Shown here: positions 10,906 through 18,381 of the stretch, piece after piece
How the letters are laid out: the number at the start of each line of letters is the position of its first letter
Numbering within the stretch: the stretch's first letter is position 1
Origin: Microglena sp. YARC
Taxonomy: Eukaryota > Chlorophyta > Chlorophyceae > Chlamydomonadales > Chlamydomonadaceae
DNA: 64,000 nucleotides
Assembly: GCA_022414725.1 (NCBI GenBank)
Contig: CM039462.1
Coordinates: 34,285,431 to 34,349,430, forward strand
Direction: 5' to 3'
The notes under the pieces: generated by a model
Databases searched by the model: none
The model's input: only the letters and a program-made list of their open reading frames with translations
Told to the model about the DNA's origin: nothing
Made by a program: the position numbers and the translations under genes

Positions 10906-13900
10906 CCTCCCCCTCTGGTTACGGTTGTTACACAGTTATATTGCGGTCCAGCCGCACAGTAAAAACAAAAAAACATACCAATCTCTCCCTCTCTCCCTCT
11001 CTCCCTCCCCCCCCCCTCTCCCTCCCTCTCCCGCTCTCGCTCTCCTGCTACTAGTCATCTCTGGTATACATACCTTATATTCAGTTTCTTGACATCTCGA
11101 GTATACCTTTTTGAAATGCCCATTAGTCTTGCGTTCAGTTACACAGTCTGGGTGTGTTTGGGTGGGTTAGGGGTGCAGGTCACACCTGACACTCTTTTGA
11201 GGTGTGGGTCACACTGATTCCCAAAAACGGTTGGTTGTGTTCTCGAGTGAAGTTGACACTTTTCTGACTTCGAGCTTTCTGACCTGGTGGTACCTGGTCA
11301 TCTGTGTTGTAGCTGACATTCTATGTTGTAGCTGAATATCTGTGTTGTAGCTGACATTCTATGTTGTAGCTGAATATCTGTGTTGTAGCTGACATTCTAT
11401 GTTGTAGCTGAATATCTGTGTTGTAGATGACATTCTATGTTGTAGCCGAATATCTGTGTTGAAGCCGACATTCTATGTTGTAGCTGAATATCTGTGTTGT
11501 AGCCGACATTCTATGTTGTAGCTGAACATCTGTGTTGTAGATGACATTCTGTGTTGTAGCTGACCCCAAGGCGGCTATCATCCTCATCTGACCCTCCGTC
11601 TCCATTTTGTTTGGCACTCGCCCCTTGCAGCCCCCCCTAGTCCTGTGGATGTAGTGATCTTCATTGATTTAGTGTTCTCTATCTATGTAGTGATCTTTAT
11701 CTTTGTTTTGATCTACACATTTGTAGTGATCTCCATGTTGTGTTGCCCTCCTCTTGCAGCCACCCCTATCCCTGTATTTGTATTGATCTCCATCCATTCA
11801 GTTCTCTATATCTCTGTCCTGATCTCCATTTTGTGTTGCTGTCTCCGTGCAGCCACCCCAAGTCTTGTGGATGTAGTGATCTCCCTCTGTACAGTTCTCT
11901 ATATCTCTGTGGTGATTTCCATTTTGTGTTGCCCTCCCTTTGCAGCCACCCCTAGTCCTATATATGTATTGATCTCCATCTATATAGTTATCTATATCTT
12001 TGTAGCGATCTCCATTTTGTGTTGCCCTCCCCTTGCAGCCACCCCTAGCCCTGTATTTGTGTTGATCTCCCTCCATACAGTTCTCTACATCTCTGTACTG
12101 ATCTCCATTTTGTGTTGCCCTCCCCTTGCAGCCACCCCTAGCCCTGTGGACGTAGTGATCTCCATCATGGAGGAGGCAAAGAGCACCAAGACGCTGCGAG
12201 CCCGCCACTGCAATCGAATGCTCCCCATCATGCATACTTGCTTCGCCGGTTTGGAGGAAATCAAGAAGATGGGTCCTTTGGTTGTCGCCGGCCATTTCCC
12301 CAAGGGTATGTTTGATTCGTAATGCCATCTGGGAGAGGTGTTGGGGGGGGGGACTTTGTGCCTTGCAGGGATGGGTCCTTTGGTTGTCGCCGGCCATTTC
12401 CCTAAGGGTATGTTTGATTCGAATTGCCGTCGGATATAGGTGTTTGGGTGTGGGGGGGAGGTGGAGGGACAAGTTGACGGGGCAGGTGTGTGTGTGGGGG
12501 GCGGGGGGACTTAGTGCTTAAGGGGTTTTGGGTCCACTGGCTGTCGCTGGCCATTTCCCTAAGGGTATGTTCGCTTTGCACTGCGTTTGGGGAGAGGTGT
12601 TGGGGGGGAGGAAGGTGGAGGAAACAGTTGAAGGGGGGGGGGGGGGGGGGGACTTCGTGCTTCGTGGGTTTGGAGGAGACTAAGAAGATGGGTCCACTGG
12701 CTGTCGCCAGCCATTTCTCTAAGGGTGTGTTGGGAGGGGGGGGGGGGGGGGGAGGGGGAGGGGCCCCATAACTTTGTGCTTAGCGGGTTTTGAGGAGGGG
12801 ATTTCTTATACTACATATAATCTGTGCTGTAGCTGACTACCTGTTTGGTAGCTGAGTATTTGTGATGTAGCTGATTCCCTGTGTGGTAGCTGAGTATCTG
12901 CGATGTAGCTGACTACCTGTGATAGCTGAATATTTGTGTGGTAACTTAGGATGTGTGATGTAGCTGACAAATCCTGAGCTCAGTACGCAGGACCTGAGCT
13001 CAAGGGCTATTCAGATCATTTTCTGTCCTTGCTTGTCCTTATGTACGCTTACTTATGTTGACACAAAACCAACTTGTTCAAGGGGGTACATTAAAGAAAG
13101 CAATGGTGATGGTTGTGGTGGTAGTGATGATGTTCAAGTAAATGGTCAAACACTTATTTTTTCTTGTATTGTCTGTATGCAGGTGGCACGGAGGGGTTTC
13201 CTTTTGCAGCGGACTACGAGCATCGCTCTGCTGAGGGTCTGGACAGGATGGCAGTCATTGACGCCTTTGTGGGCCATGTGGTGCAGCCCCCCAATAAGGT
13301 GAGGCTGAGGAGAAGCTGGGTAGTAGGTGGGGGGATGCCGGGTGGTACATGGGGGTGAGCTGGGGATGGCAGTCATCAACGCTTTGTGGGCCATGTGGTG
13401 CAGCCCCCCAATAAGGTGAGGCTGAGGAGAAGCTGGGTAGTAGGTGGGGGGATGCTGGTAGTAGGGGGGGGATGCCGGGTGGTACATGGGGGTGAGCTGG
13501 GGATGGCAGTCATTGACGCCTTCGCTGTCCAAGTGGCGCAGCCTCCTAACCAGGTGAGGCTTAGAGAAAGCTGGGTAGTAGGTGGGAGTAAGGTGGGTAG
13601 TAGGTGGGGGGATGCCGGGTGGTACATGGGGGTGAGCTGGGGATGGCAGTCATTGACGCCTTTGTGGGCCATGTGGTGCAGCCTCCTAACCAGGTGAGGC
13701 TGGGGGTAAGCTGGCTAGTAAGTGGGAATATGCTGGGTGGTAGGTGGGGGTAAGCTGGGTAGTAGGTGGGGGTGAGCTGGGTGGTAGGTCGGTGTGAGCT
13801 CAAGGGGTGAGCTGGGTGGTAGGTGGGATTAAGCTGGGTAGTAGGTCGGGGTGAGCTCCTGGGGGTGAGCTGGGTGGTAGGTGGGGGTGAGCTAGGTGGT

Positions 13901-15344
13901 AGGTGGGGGTGAGCTGGGTGGTAGGTGGGGGTGAGCTGGGTGGTAGGGTGGGGGTGAGCTGTGGTGGTAGGTGGGGGTGACCTAACAAGGTGAGGCTGGG
14001 GATAAGCTTGCAGAAATCTGGGTAGTAGGTACTGAAAACATTAGACCCGAAACCTGAACCTAACACAGATCACTAGATCTAACACAAAACGCTGTCCATA
14101 ACTAAGGAAAGATAGTTGATATACTTATATACGTGAATGAATCGTATTAATGAGTGCTAATTAATATTAGACAAACAAGCTGTCGCACCAGAATTGTGAT
14201 TTATTTAAAAACTAATATTATTGTGACACTATAATAATATTAGTTTTGTACACGCTTATATAAGTTGCCGTTCCCTTTCATGACACAGAACTCCCTGCAC
14301 TAACCCTTACTCAGAACAATGTCTCCATCACAAAAGTCCAACCCCAACACAAAACACTAACCCAGACGCATAGCACGAACCATGGCACAAAAGCACAAAC
14401 CCTCACACAAATCGTTAACGTTAGCACTAATAGTCACTTTCAACCCAAAATTCTTGCCCCAACACAGAAGTCAAGGCCCTCGTTGGTATGACGATTGTTT
14501 GGGGTTCAGCTTATCAAGGCTTGTTCTTTTTAGCCCTTCCTCACATGGTTTGAGAAGTCCCTTTACCCTATGTGGTCTACCCCTGGACTGTATCGTACAT
14601 ACATACACAGAACGCTGGTCTCAACCCAAAGCATTATCCCCAACCCAAAGGGATTTTTTCCCGCTATATAAATCAATCGCTACTTTTGTCCCCGTTTTTG
14701 CCCCGAGTTATCGCTTCAAAAAACAATGGCCCTAAAAAGATATACTTTTTTTTAAACGCTGTCCCTGGAGGAGGCCTAAAACCATAAAGCTGGAAAAAAC
14801 CCACTTCCAGATTTGATTAAAATTTCCTGCCAACACGAACCTGTCTTGCTATCCTCAGGTAAACTTGTCGGCCCCAGAAAAGACCATTATAGTACAGATC
14901 AGCCGAAACTCGTGTGGAGCCAGTGTAGTGCCTAAGTACAAGGAGCTTGCCCGATTTAACATCAAGAAGTTAACTGAGACAGAAGCGGAGGCGGCGGCTG
15001 CCGCCAGGTTGGCGGAGATGGGGAAGCAACGCAGAGCCAAGGAGGCTGCTGCTGCTGCAGCCAAGGAGACCGCCAGGGAAGCTGCTAAGGAAACCGCCAA
15101 GGGGACTGCCGCTGCTGCTGTTGAGACCGCCAAGGAGCTTGCCGCCGATGCTGTCGAGACTGAGACCGCCAAGGAGCCTGCGGCTGATGCCGTCGAGACC
15201 ACCAAGGAGCCTGCCGCTGATGCTGTTGAGACCGAGACCGCCAAGGAGACTGCTGCTGATGCTGTCGAGACCGCCAAGGAGACTGAGGCTGTCAAGGAGA
15301 CCGAAGCCAAGGAAGCAGGTGCAGAGGGAATTGCTGTCTTTTAA
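3652..15344 (+). CDS. THUMPD1: THUMP domain-containing protein 1 / Tan1-like tRNA acetylation adaptor (7 exons)
   Basis: The family (yeast Tan1, human THUMPD1) binds tRNA and is needed, with the Kre33/NAT10 acetyltransferase, for N4-acetylcytidine in the D-arm of tRNA-Ser and tRNA-Leu. Seven exons join in compatible phases (0,0,0,1,1,0) into 1173 coding bases, 391 aa. Residues 1-32 are Gly/Lys-rich and basic. RPGVMITCD (47-55) matches the family segment before the N-terminal fold. GCVFIM, NRMLPIMHTC and NKVNLSAPEKTIIVQI are the THUMP landmarks (about 110-265). The tail (about 276-391) is an Ala/Glu/Lys repeat, probably helical or disordered and lineage-specific. An AATAAA overlaps the stop codon. 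All introns are expanded by copies of the adjoining exon edges. Family assignment is confident; exon ends are inferred from splice consensus and phase. Confidence 0.92.
3748..4110 (+). repeat. Start of intron 1: duplicated donor-proximal segment and imperfect palindrome
   Basis: The intron's first ~65 bases (AGCAGGGGTTATAGCACTGG, then ATGCAAGCTTGCAT) recur at 4111-4175 and seed the minisatellite that follows. Between them, 3845-3990 contains an imperfect inverted repeat built on AACAGGTGTT and CACCCTGAA. Confidence 0.65.
4111..6108. repeat. 2-kb minisatellite, 60-bp unit in its 3' half
   Basis: Units combine GGGATACTGTGTAATGC, TTGCATGCTGCC and ACCATGTAATGCAAG. From about 5100 they are regular 60-mers; before that they mix with a 46-bp variant. 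Because 60 is divisible by 3, several frames on both strands stay open (up to about 700 codons). None is protein-like. The units contain the self-complementary ATGCAAGCTTGCAT and TGCATGCA. Confidence 0.95.
6114..6312. mobile_element. hAT-like MITE (ATCATATGAT-rich family)
   Basis: It has ends TAGGC.CTGGCATATCA and TATCGCCGTTCCCTA and an internal GGCAACTTTAGCCTA shared with 6605-6756 and 36936-37103. Its 3' terminal segment is duplicated. A target duplication is not clear for this copy. Confidence 0.65.
6372..6596 (-). mobile_element. Interspersed repeat family C, inverted copy
   Basis: This is the reverse of the copies at 14648, 30632 and 33868: GAAAGTGGGTTTTTTCTAG, GGTTTTAGGC.CCTCC.GGGA, repeated AGGGCCATA and TATATGTAG. 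It is non-coding. Confidence 0.65.
6605..6756. mobile_element. hAT-like MITE with intact 8-bp target duplication
   Basis: It starts TAGGGAACGGC and ends GCCGTTCCTTA, near-perfect terminal inverted repeats. It is flanked by GATATGTG on both sides (6597-6604 and 6757-6764). An 8-bp TSD with TAGGG ends is hAT superfamily style. At 152 bp it is non-autonomous. Confidence 0.88.
6765..7070. repeat. CACACC/CCA-rich simple sequence with C run
   Basis: 6860-7000 is CAC-rich and about 7016-7033 is a C homopolymer. There is no exon signal. Confidence 0.7.
7071..7650 (+). repeat. Acceptor-side array: three copies of the exon 2 5' edge
   Basis: Copies near 7075, 7283 and 7447 carry (CCGCAG)AAGCACG, GGCCAGGCCCTCCCCCCAGG and GTGATGATCACC, that is, the exon 2 acceptor plus its first ~65 bases. 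They then switch to CACCAACAC-rich spacer. They lead into the real exon at 7651. Confidence 0.85.
7651..7767 (+). CDS. THUMPD1: THUMPD1 exon 2
   Basis: It has 39 codons between acceptor ACCCGCAG and donor GTGAGT, phase 0/0. It encodes RPGVMITCD followed by NEALALIEE, matching the start of the THUMPD1/Tan1 fold where PG-x-x-G-hydrophobic-TC is conserved. It is chosen over the copies because the frame is uninterrupted from acceptor to donor. Confidence 0.88.
7768..8275 (+). repeat. Donor-side array: two copies of the exon 2 3' edge
   Basis: Copies at about 7911-7990 and 8064-8140 start at CAGGTGTGATGATC and run through the exon end to GAGGAGGTGAGTGTGGAGC. The first has an in-frame TGA. The second is fully open (D to H after TC, otherwise nearly the same) and could act as an alternative exon. 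Spacer is GTGTGGGTGG-rich. Confidence 0.85.
8276..8843 (+). repeat. Acceptor-side array: three copies of the exon 3 5' edge plus a TATCACCAT microsatellite
   Basis: TGCCTTGCCTGCTGCGTAG followed by CACTACGACAAGTTG recurs near 8475, 8580 and 8715 before the true acceptor at 8843. (ATCACCATT)n and (ATC)n tracts sit between copies. Confidence 0.85.
8844..8936 (+). CDS. THUMPD1: THUMPD1 exon 3
   Basis: It has 31 codons, phase 0/0, acceptor GCTGCGTAG and donor GTGAGT. It encodes HYDKLAG then a Lys/Glu/Gly-rich linker, like the charged linker at this place in THUMPD1. Confidence 0.8.
8937..9548. repeat. Intron 3, first part: exon 3 remnant and dispersed repeats
   Basis: 8945-8990 matches the inverse of 1-50. 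9075-9160 closely matches 15645-15755 (CTCCATTTCCGTT, GCCAACACACTCCG, TTGCGACGCTGC). 9166-9195 repeats GCTGGCACCAGTTCAAAGC from inside exon 3. 9200-9548 is ACAACACAAAGC-type repeat. Confidence 0.65.
9549..10140. repeat. AACCAAGCAAGC / CCAA simple-repeat block
   Basis: Short-period (CCAA)n and (GCAA)n tracts are interrupted by AAAACGCAACAACAACC. They generate long leucine/valine/cysteine-rich or asparagine/threonine-rich pseudo-frames on both strands, not genes. Confidence 0.9.
10141..10542 (+). repeat. Acceptor-side array: about five decaying copies of the exon 4 5' edge
   Basis: Units of 70-90 bp read CAAACCAATTAACACAAC, then a C run with CAG, then GAGCTTAAAGAC-like sequence. The acceptor AG and the first exon bases are recognisable in most. 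Divergence from the real edge is greater in the more upstream units. Confidence 0.75.
10543..10636 (+). CDS. THUMPD1: THUMPD1 exon 4
   Basis: It has 31 codons plus one base. Acceptor CCCCCCAG, donor CGTGAGTT used as GTGAGT. VAELKDKSKQRF and GCVFIMFPQDI correspond to the family segment leading into the first THUMP strand (VVFIRT in the human protein). Confidence 0.85.
10637..11610. repeat. Intron 4: exon 4 donor copy, CT microsatellite and 38-bp repeat
   Basis: CCCTCAAGACATACGTGAGT at 10750-10770 is a second copy of the exon 4 end with donor. 10821-10905 is (CT)n. 10914-10972 is a short element present inverted at 34603-34662. 11300-11565 is about seven tandem copies of TGTTGTAGCTGACATTCTA / TGTTGTAGCTGAATATCTG. 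Confidence 0.8.
11611..12131 (+). repeat. Acceptor-side array: exon 5 5' edge in exact 93-base period
   Basis: GCAGCCACCCC(T/A)A plus the following exon bases and GTGATCTCC-like sequence occur at 11756, 11849, 11942, 12035 and 12128, spacing 93 each time. An older copy sits at 11627 (129 away, also divisible by 3). One frame stays open from 11645 through the real exon, so use of any upstream acceptor would add 31 residues per unit in frame. Confidence 0.92.
12132..12305 (+). CDS. THUMPD1: THUMPD1 exon 5 (core THUMP segment)
   Basis: Phase 1 to phase 1, acceptor CCCTTGCAG, donor GTATGT. It encodes SPVDVVISIMEEA, NRMLPIMHTC and KMGPLVVAGHFPKG. R-M-L-P-I-x-x-T-C is the best conserved THUMPD1/Tan1 motif. 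Confidence 0.93.
12306..13182. repeat. Donor-side array of exon 5 (3 copies), G runs, GTAGCTGACTACCTGT repeats
   Basis: Copies near 12370, 12528 and 12668 repeat ATGGGTCC...GGCCATTTCC...AAGGGTATGTT; the last carries ~70 exon bases. G homopolymers at 12340, 12637-12651 and 12730-12752 may hide assembly error. 12810-12975 is a ~32-bp repeat related to that at 11300. Confidence 0.82.
13183..13298 (+). CDS. THUMPD1: THUMPD1 exon 6
   Basis: Phase 1 to 0, acceptor TGTATGCAG, donor GTGAGG. It encodes FPFAADYEHR and DRMAVIDAFVGHVV, matching the family's second THUMP half where FQIVYKSR precedes a helix. Confidence 0.9.
13299..14045 (+). repeat. Donor-side array of exon 6: three exon copies then decayed GGTGAGCTGGG units
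   Basis: GATGGCAGTCAT(C/T)..ACGC through GTGCAGCC.CC.AA..AGGTGAGGCT recurs ending near 13420, 13560 and 13700. The following units keep only GGTAGGTGGGGGTGAGCTGGG. A mid-exon drift (GTGGGCCAT to GCTGTCCAA) marks the 13505 copy. Confidence 0.88.
14095..14276. mobile_element. AATATTAG-rich hAT-like MITE, diverged copy
   Basis: It shares CACCAGAATT, TTATTTAAAAACTAATATTA, TTGTGACACTATAATAATAT and the end GTTGCCGTTCCCT with the intact element at 31273-31457. Its left end is degraded. Confidence 0.7.
14478..14600 (-). mobile_element. Interspersed repeat family A, inverted 5' half
   Basis: This is the reverse of the family A head: ACGATTGTTTGGGGTTCAG, GTCCCTTTACCCTATGTGG, TACCCCTGGACTGTA. Confidence 0.7.
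14648..14815 (+). mobile_element. Interspersed repeat family C
   Basis: It shares GGGATTTTTTCCCGCTATAT, AACGCTGTCCCTGGAGGA, GCCTAAAACCATAAAGCT and AACCCACTTCCAGA with 30632-30785 and 33868-34112, and inverted with 6372-6596. Confidence 0.7.
14859..15344 (+). CDS. THUMPD1: THUMPD1 exon 7 and stop
   Basis: It has 161 codons plus TAA, acceptor ATCCTCAG, phase 0. VNLSAPEKTIIVQIS and KYKELARFNIKKL are the last THUMP strand and helix. The remainder is repeats of about 11-15 residues of the type ETAKE(P/T)AADAV, which expanded in frame. AATAAA overlaps the stop. Confidence 0.9.
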   Translation, partial: VNLSAPEKTIIVQISRNSCGASVVPKYKELARFNIKKLTETEAEAAAAARLAEMGKQRRAKEAAAAAAKETAREAAKETAKGTAAAAVETAKELAADAVETETAKEPAADAVETTKEPAADAVETETAKETAADAVETAKETEAVKETEAKEAGAEGIAVF

Positions 15345-16300
15345 ATAAAATTCGGTACTTGGGCGATTTTTGTTTCTAGCCATCAGAATGAGATGGGAGT
15401 TGAACTGGGGCGTTCCTCTACTAAATACCAGTCCATTGGTGCTATAAGGAAAGCCCTCCCCAAACCCAACCCAACCCGACTGAGGCTTGGGAAGCAGGTG
15501 CTTATTAAATGATTTATTATGCCACTTGATGGGTGATATTCCTATTGTTTATGTTTATGCCTTGGTTTTTATGTTAATTTATGTTGCAGTGGCTAAGCTA
15601 TGTAGAGAGGCGGCTGCCGGCCAAGTTGCTGCTGTTGCTGCTGTTGGGTCAGCTCCATTTCCGTTGCCACCTGTAGTACCGTTGCCAACACACTCCGCCA
15701 ATTTTCCCCGTTGCTTGCGACGCTGCATCGGACTTGTTGTACTTCTTTTTGCATGCAATTTGCACCTTTTTCATGTATACTTTATTTATTTTGAGTACTT
15801 ATTTTTTCGCGTGATTGGTATTAAGATGTTGCTGCTGTTGAGGCTGCCAATGAGAGGGACTGCCAAGAAAGCACATACGTACTGTACTTAGTTTTTATAC
15901 TTTGTATTTCATGCAGTTGGTGTTTAGATGTTGCTGCTGTTGATGCTGCCAATGAGAGTGCTACCACGGATGCACATACGTACTGTACTTTGTTTTTGTA
16001 CTTCGTATTTCATGCAAATGGTACTTGGTGTGTCATGCAATTGGTTCTTTATTGATGTACACTTTGTTTATTTTTGTACTTGACTATGCAATTCGTATTA
16101 AGAAGGCATTTGTCCATGGGATTATTTTTTGAATGATTCAATTTTCCATTTGATTTGTTGTCGAAATATGCACCTCATTCGTAGTTGAAAGAAGTACCTC
16201 ATTCGTAGTCGAAAGATAACCTCATGCGTGGTCGAAAGATGTACCTCTATCAAATTTCCATTTGATCTGTAGTCGGAATATGAACCTCTCTAGCATTCTC
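15345..16300. other. Downstream flank of THUMPD1: diverged copies of its 3' end and a dispersed repeat
   Basis: 15645-15755 is the partner of 9075-9160. GCTGCTGTTGATGCTGCCAA at about 15830 and 15930 resembles the exon 7 GCTGCTGATGCTGTCGA repeat. Between these are TTTTTGTACTT(T/C)GTATTTCATGCA repeats. No gene is seen. Confidence 0.5.
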
Positions 16301-16915
16301 CAGTGTTTTTTATTTTCCCCATTCTTTCATTCTACTCATTCCATTCTTATCCCATTCTTATCCCATTCTTTCTCATCCCGTCCCATTCTCCCATCTCATC
16401 CCATCCCATTCCCCATTATTATCCCATCCTTTCCATCCCATTATTCATTTCATCCCATGAATTCCCCATTATTATCCCATCCTTTCATTTCATCCCATGA
16501 ATTCCCCATTATTATCCCATTATTATTCATTATTATCCCATTATTATCCCATTGTTATTAATTATTATCCCATTATTATCCCATTATTATTCATTATTAT
16601 CCCATTATTATTCATTATTATCCCATAATTATCCCATTATTATTCATTATTATCCCATTATTATTCATTATTATCCCATAATTATCCCATTATTATTCAT
16701 TACTATCCCATTATTATTCATTATTATCCCATTATTATTCATTATTATCCCATTATTATCCCATTATTATTCATTTCATCCCATGAATTCCCCATTATTA
16801 TCCCATCCTTTCCATCCCATTATTCATTTCTTCCCATTATCCTTTCCATCCCATTATTCATTTCATCCCATCCCACTCCCCATAATTATCCCATCCTTTC
16901 CATCCCATTATTTCC
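16301..16915. repeat. TTATTATCCCATTATTATTC minisatellite
   Basis: Short (ATTATTATCCC)/(TCATCCCATGAATTCC) units cover about 600 bp. It is non-coding. Confidence 0.92.
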
Positions 16916-17019
16916 ATGATTTTTACTCTTTAGACCAGTTTAGGCTCTTTTTTTACTTCCATTATTTATATACTTCCCCCTAGCCCCTCCTGGTAATCTT
17001 TAGTTGATTTTTATTGTTT

Positions 17020-17066
17020 GAGGGTGACGAAGTCCCTTCAGCCTATTTGGATACCCCTAGACTGAA
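17020..17066 (-). mobile_element. Family A head fragment
   Basis: GAAGTCCCTTCAGCCTATTT, then ACCCCTAGACTG, is the inverse of the family A head. Confidence 0.5.
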
Positions 17067-17147
17067 AAATACTTACCCCACCCTTGCCATCCCTTTCCCC
17101 TTCAATTTGCAGAAGACAAGCCTGCTGAGTAATCAAGCTAGCCTGTA

Positions 17148-17290
17148 AGAAGCAGGGGGGACGTCATCCCGTATTGTGGTATTGGTGCTCGTCCCATTCT
17201 TGGGTATACTGTAGTATTCACAGCAGTGGCAGAGGAGGAGGGGCTTAGAGCAGCAGGGGGGACGTCAACCAGTGATGTGGTATTGGTGCA
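17148..17290 (-). repeat. Displaced copies of the CRM-gene exon 3 acceptor edge
   Basis: Two units read (on +) GCAGCAGGGGGGACGTCA, GTGGTATTGGTGC and TGTAGTATTCACAGCAGTGG. These are the units that form the acceptor array of CRM exon 3 at 31593-32350, 14 kb away. Their presence outside the gene suggests secondary dispersal. Confidence 0.7.
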
Positions 17291-17587
17291 AGCTATGCGC
17301 ACCACGCAAGTGATGTGGAATATTTGTTCCCCATAGCAGGGGAGTGGCACCAGGAAGGATTTAGCTGCTGAGGCAACCGGTGACCCAAGACTCGAGTGGC
17401 TGCCACAGCTAGGGTTTACAAGGATGGAGCTAGGGCCAGGTTGACAAACAGACAGACGGACGGACATAGGCAGGAACACGGGGGCGAGAGCGAGGTCGAA
17501 TCAGGGGCTGATGAACCCTTATGGGCTCTGCCCCCTTCAGTCAGGGCATTGGCCCAGCTTTGCTTCTGTTTATGGGCTCTTGGGGGC

Positions 17588-17622
<35 letters not shown>
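17588..17622. repeat. G homopolymer of about 33
   Basis: A G run is bracketed by GGGGGCCC and GGGCCC. It is prone to G-quadruplex formation and to miscounting in assembly. Confidence 0.85.
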
Positions 17623-17625
<3 letters not shown>

Positions 17626-18213
17626 TTACCAATTAGAAAGATGTGCGGACATAGGAGGGCTCTCGTTCCTCTGAGCTGAGCGGAGGAAAGGAGCTCCACC
17701 AAGAAGAGTTACTTCGAATTTGGCTTCGTTGGAAGTTTGGAGCCAAATAGTTTTCGAACATATAATATGGAATTAGTGCAGATAATTATACTTGCTTGCT
17801 GCAATATTGCCTTTCTTTTTCTGATGATTTGTTGGAAGACCCTTCCCGGATGTTGTGGGGCGGGCTTGGGCAAACAAGGCCTGTCGGTGACAATGTAATT
17901 TAATTTCCAGCAAATCAGATAGCGTGGGGGTTGACCGTTGCGTCGCGTACACAGCTTCAGTGGGTTGGTTGCTTCGCAGAAGGGGTCGTTTGCAGGGTTT
18001 TTCTTAGGGTGCGATTCAGCGGAAAGTGCGATTTTTATACTTCAGTTAGGGCTAGCAAGTAACTGCAAGTTAGGGCAAGGAAGGAGTCTTCTAGAAGAGC
18101 CTTATGGACGTCTAAAACAGCCCCGGGTGTTCAAACTGCGCGGCCCTTTTTGACCTCAACTGACGCCATGAGCGCAAGTCACAAGCGCCAGAAAACGCTT
18201 CCTGTCGGAAAGT
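17623..18213. other. No recognised gene; possible promoter of the 18.2-kb gene
   Basis: This is mostly unique sequence without repeats. CpG content rises toward 18130. No TATA box or splice-bounded exon is convincing. Confidence 0.3.
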
Positions 18214-18381
18214 ATGAGACCATCTCCAATTGGCTCAGCAAAATGGGGCATCGTCATTGGGGGATCCCGCCCTGGCCCTGCCCCTTTGCCAAGCCCTGCC
18301 CCTATGGACGACGATTTGGACGTCGGCCTGACTATTGAGGATGTCGTCGATGGAAAGAAGAAGCGCGAACTGAGAGATAAG
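18214..18381 (+). CDS. Unknown gene, exon 1 candidate
   Basis: 56 codons; an internal ATG at 18304 starts MDDDLDVGLTIEDVV, the protein-like part. The donor is G|GTGTGAG. The start is uncertain between 18214 and 18304. Confidence 0.4.

Noticed and set aside
13033..13358. Separate small ORFs over THUMPD1 exon 6
   Set aside because: They are frames running past the exon's splice sites; the exon itself is assigned to THUMPD1.
18168..18338. Start of the unknown gene at MSASHKRQK
   Set aside because: This frame ends at a stop before the acidic segment and donor. It would need a frameshift, so the start at 18214 or 18304 is preferred, though a base error cannot be excluded.
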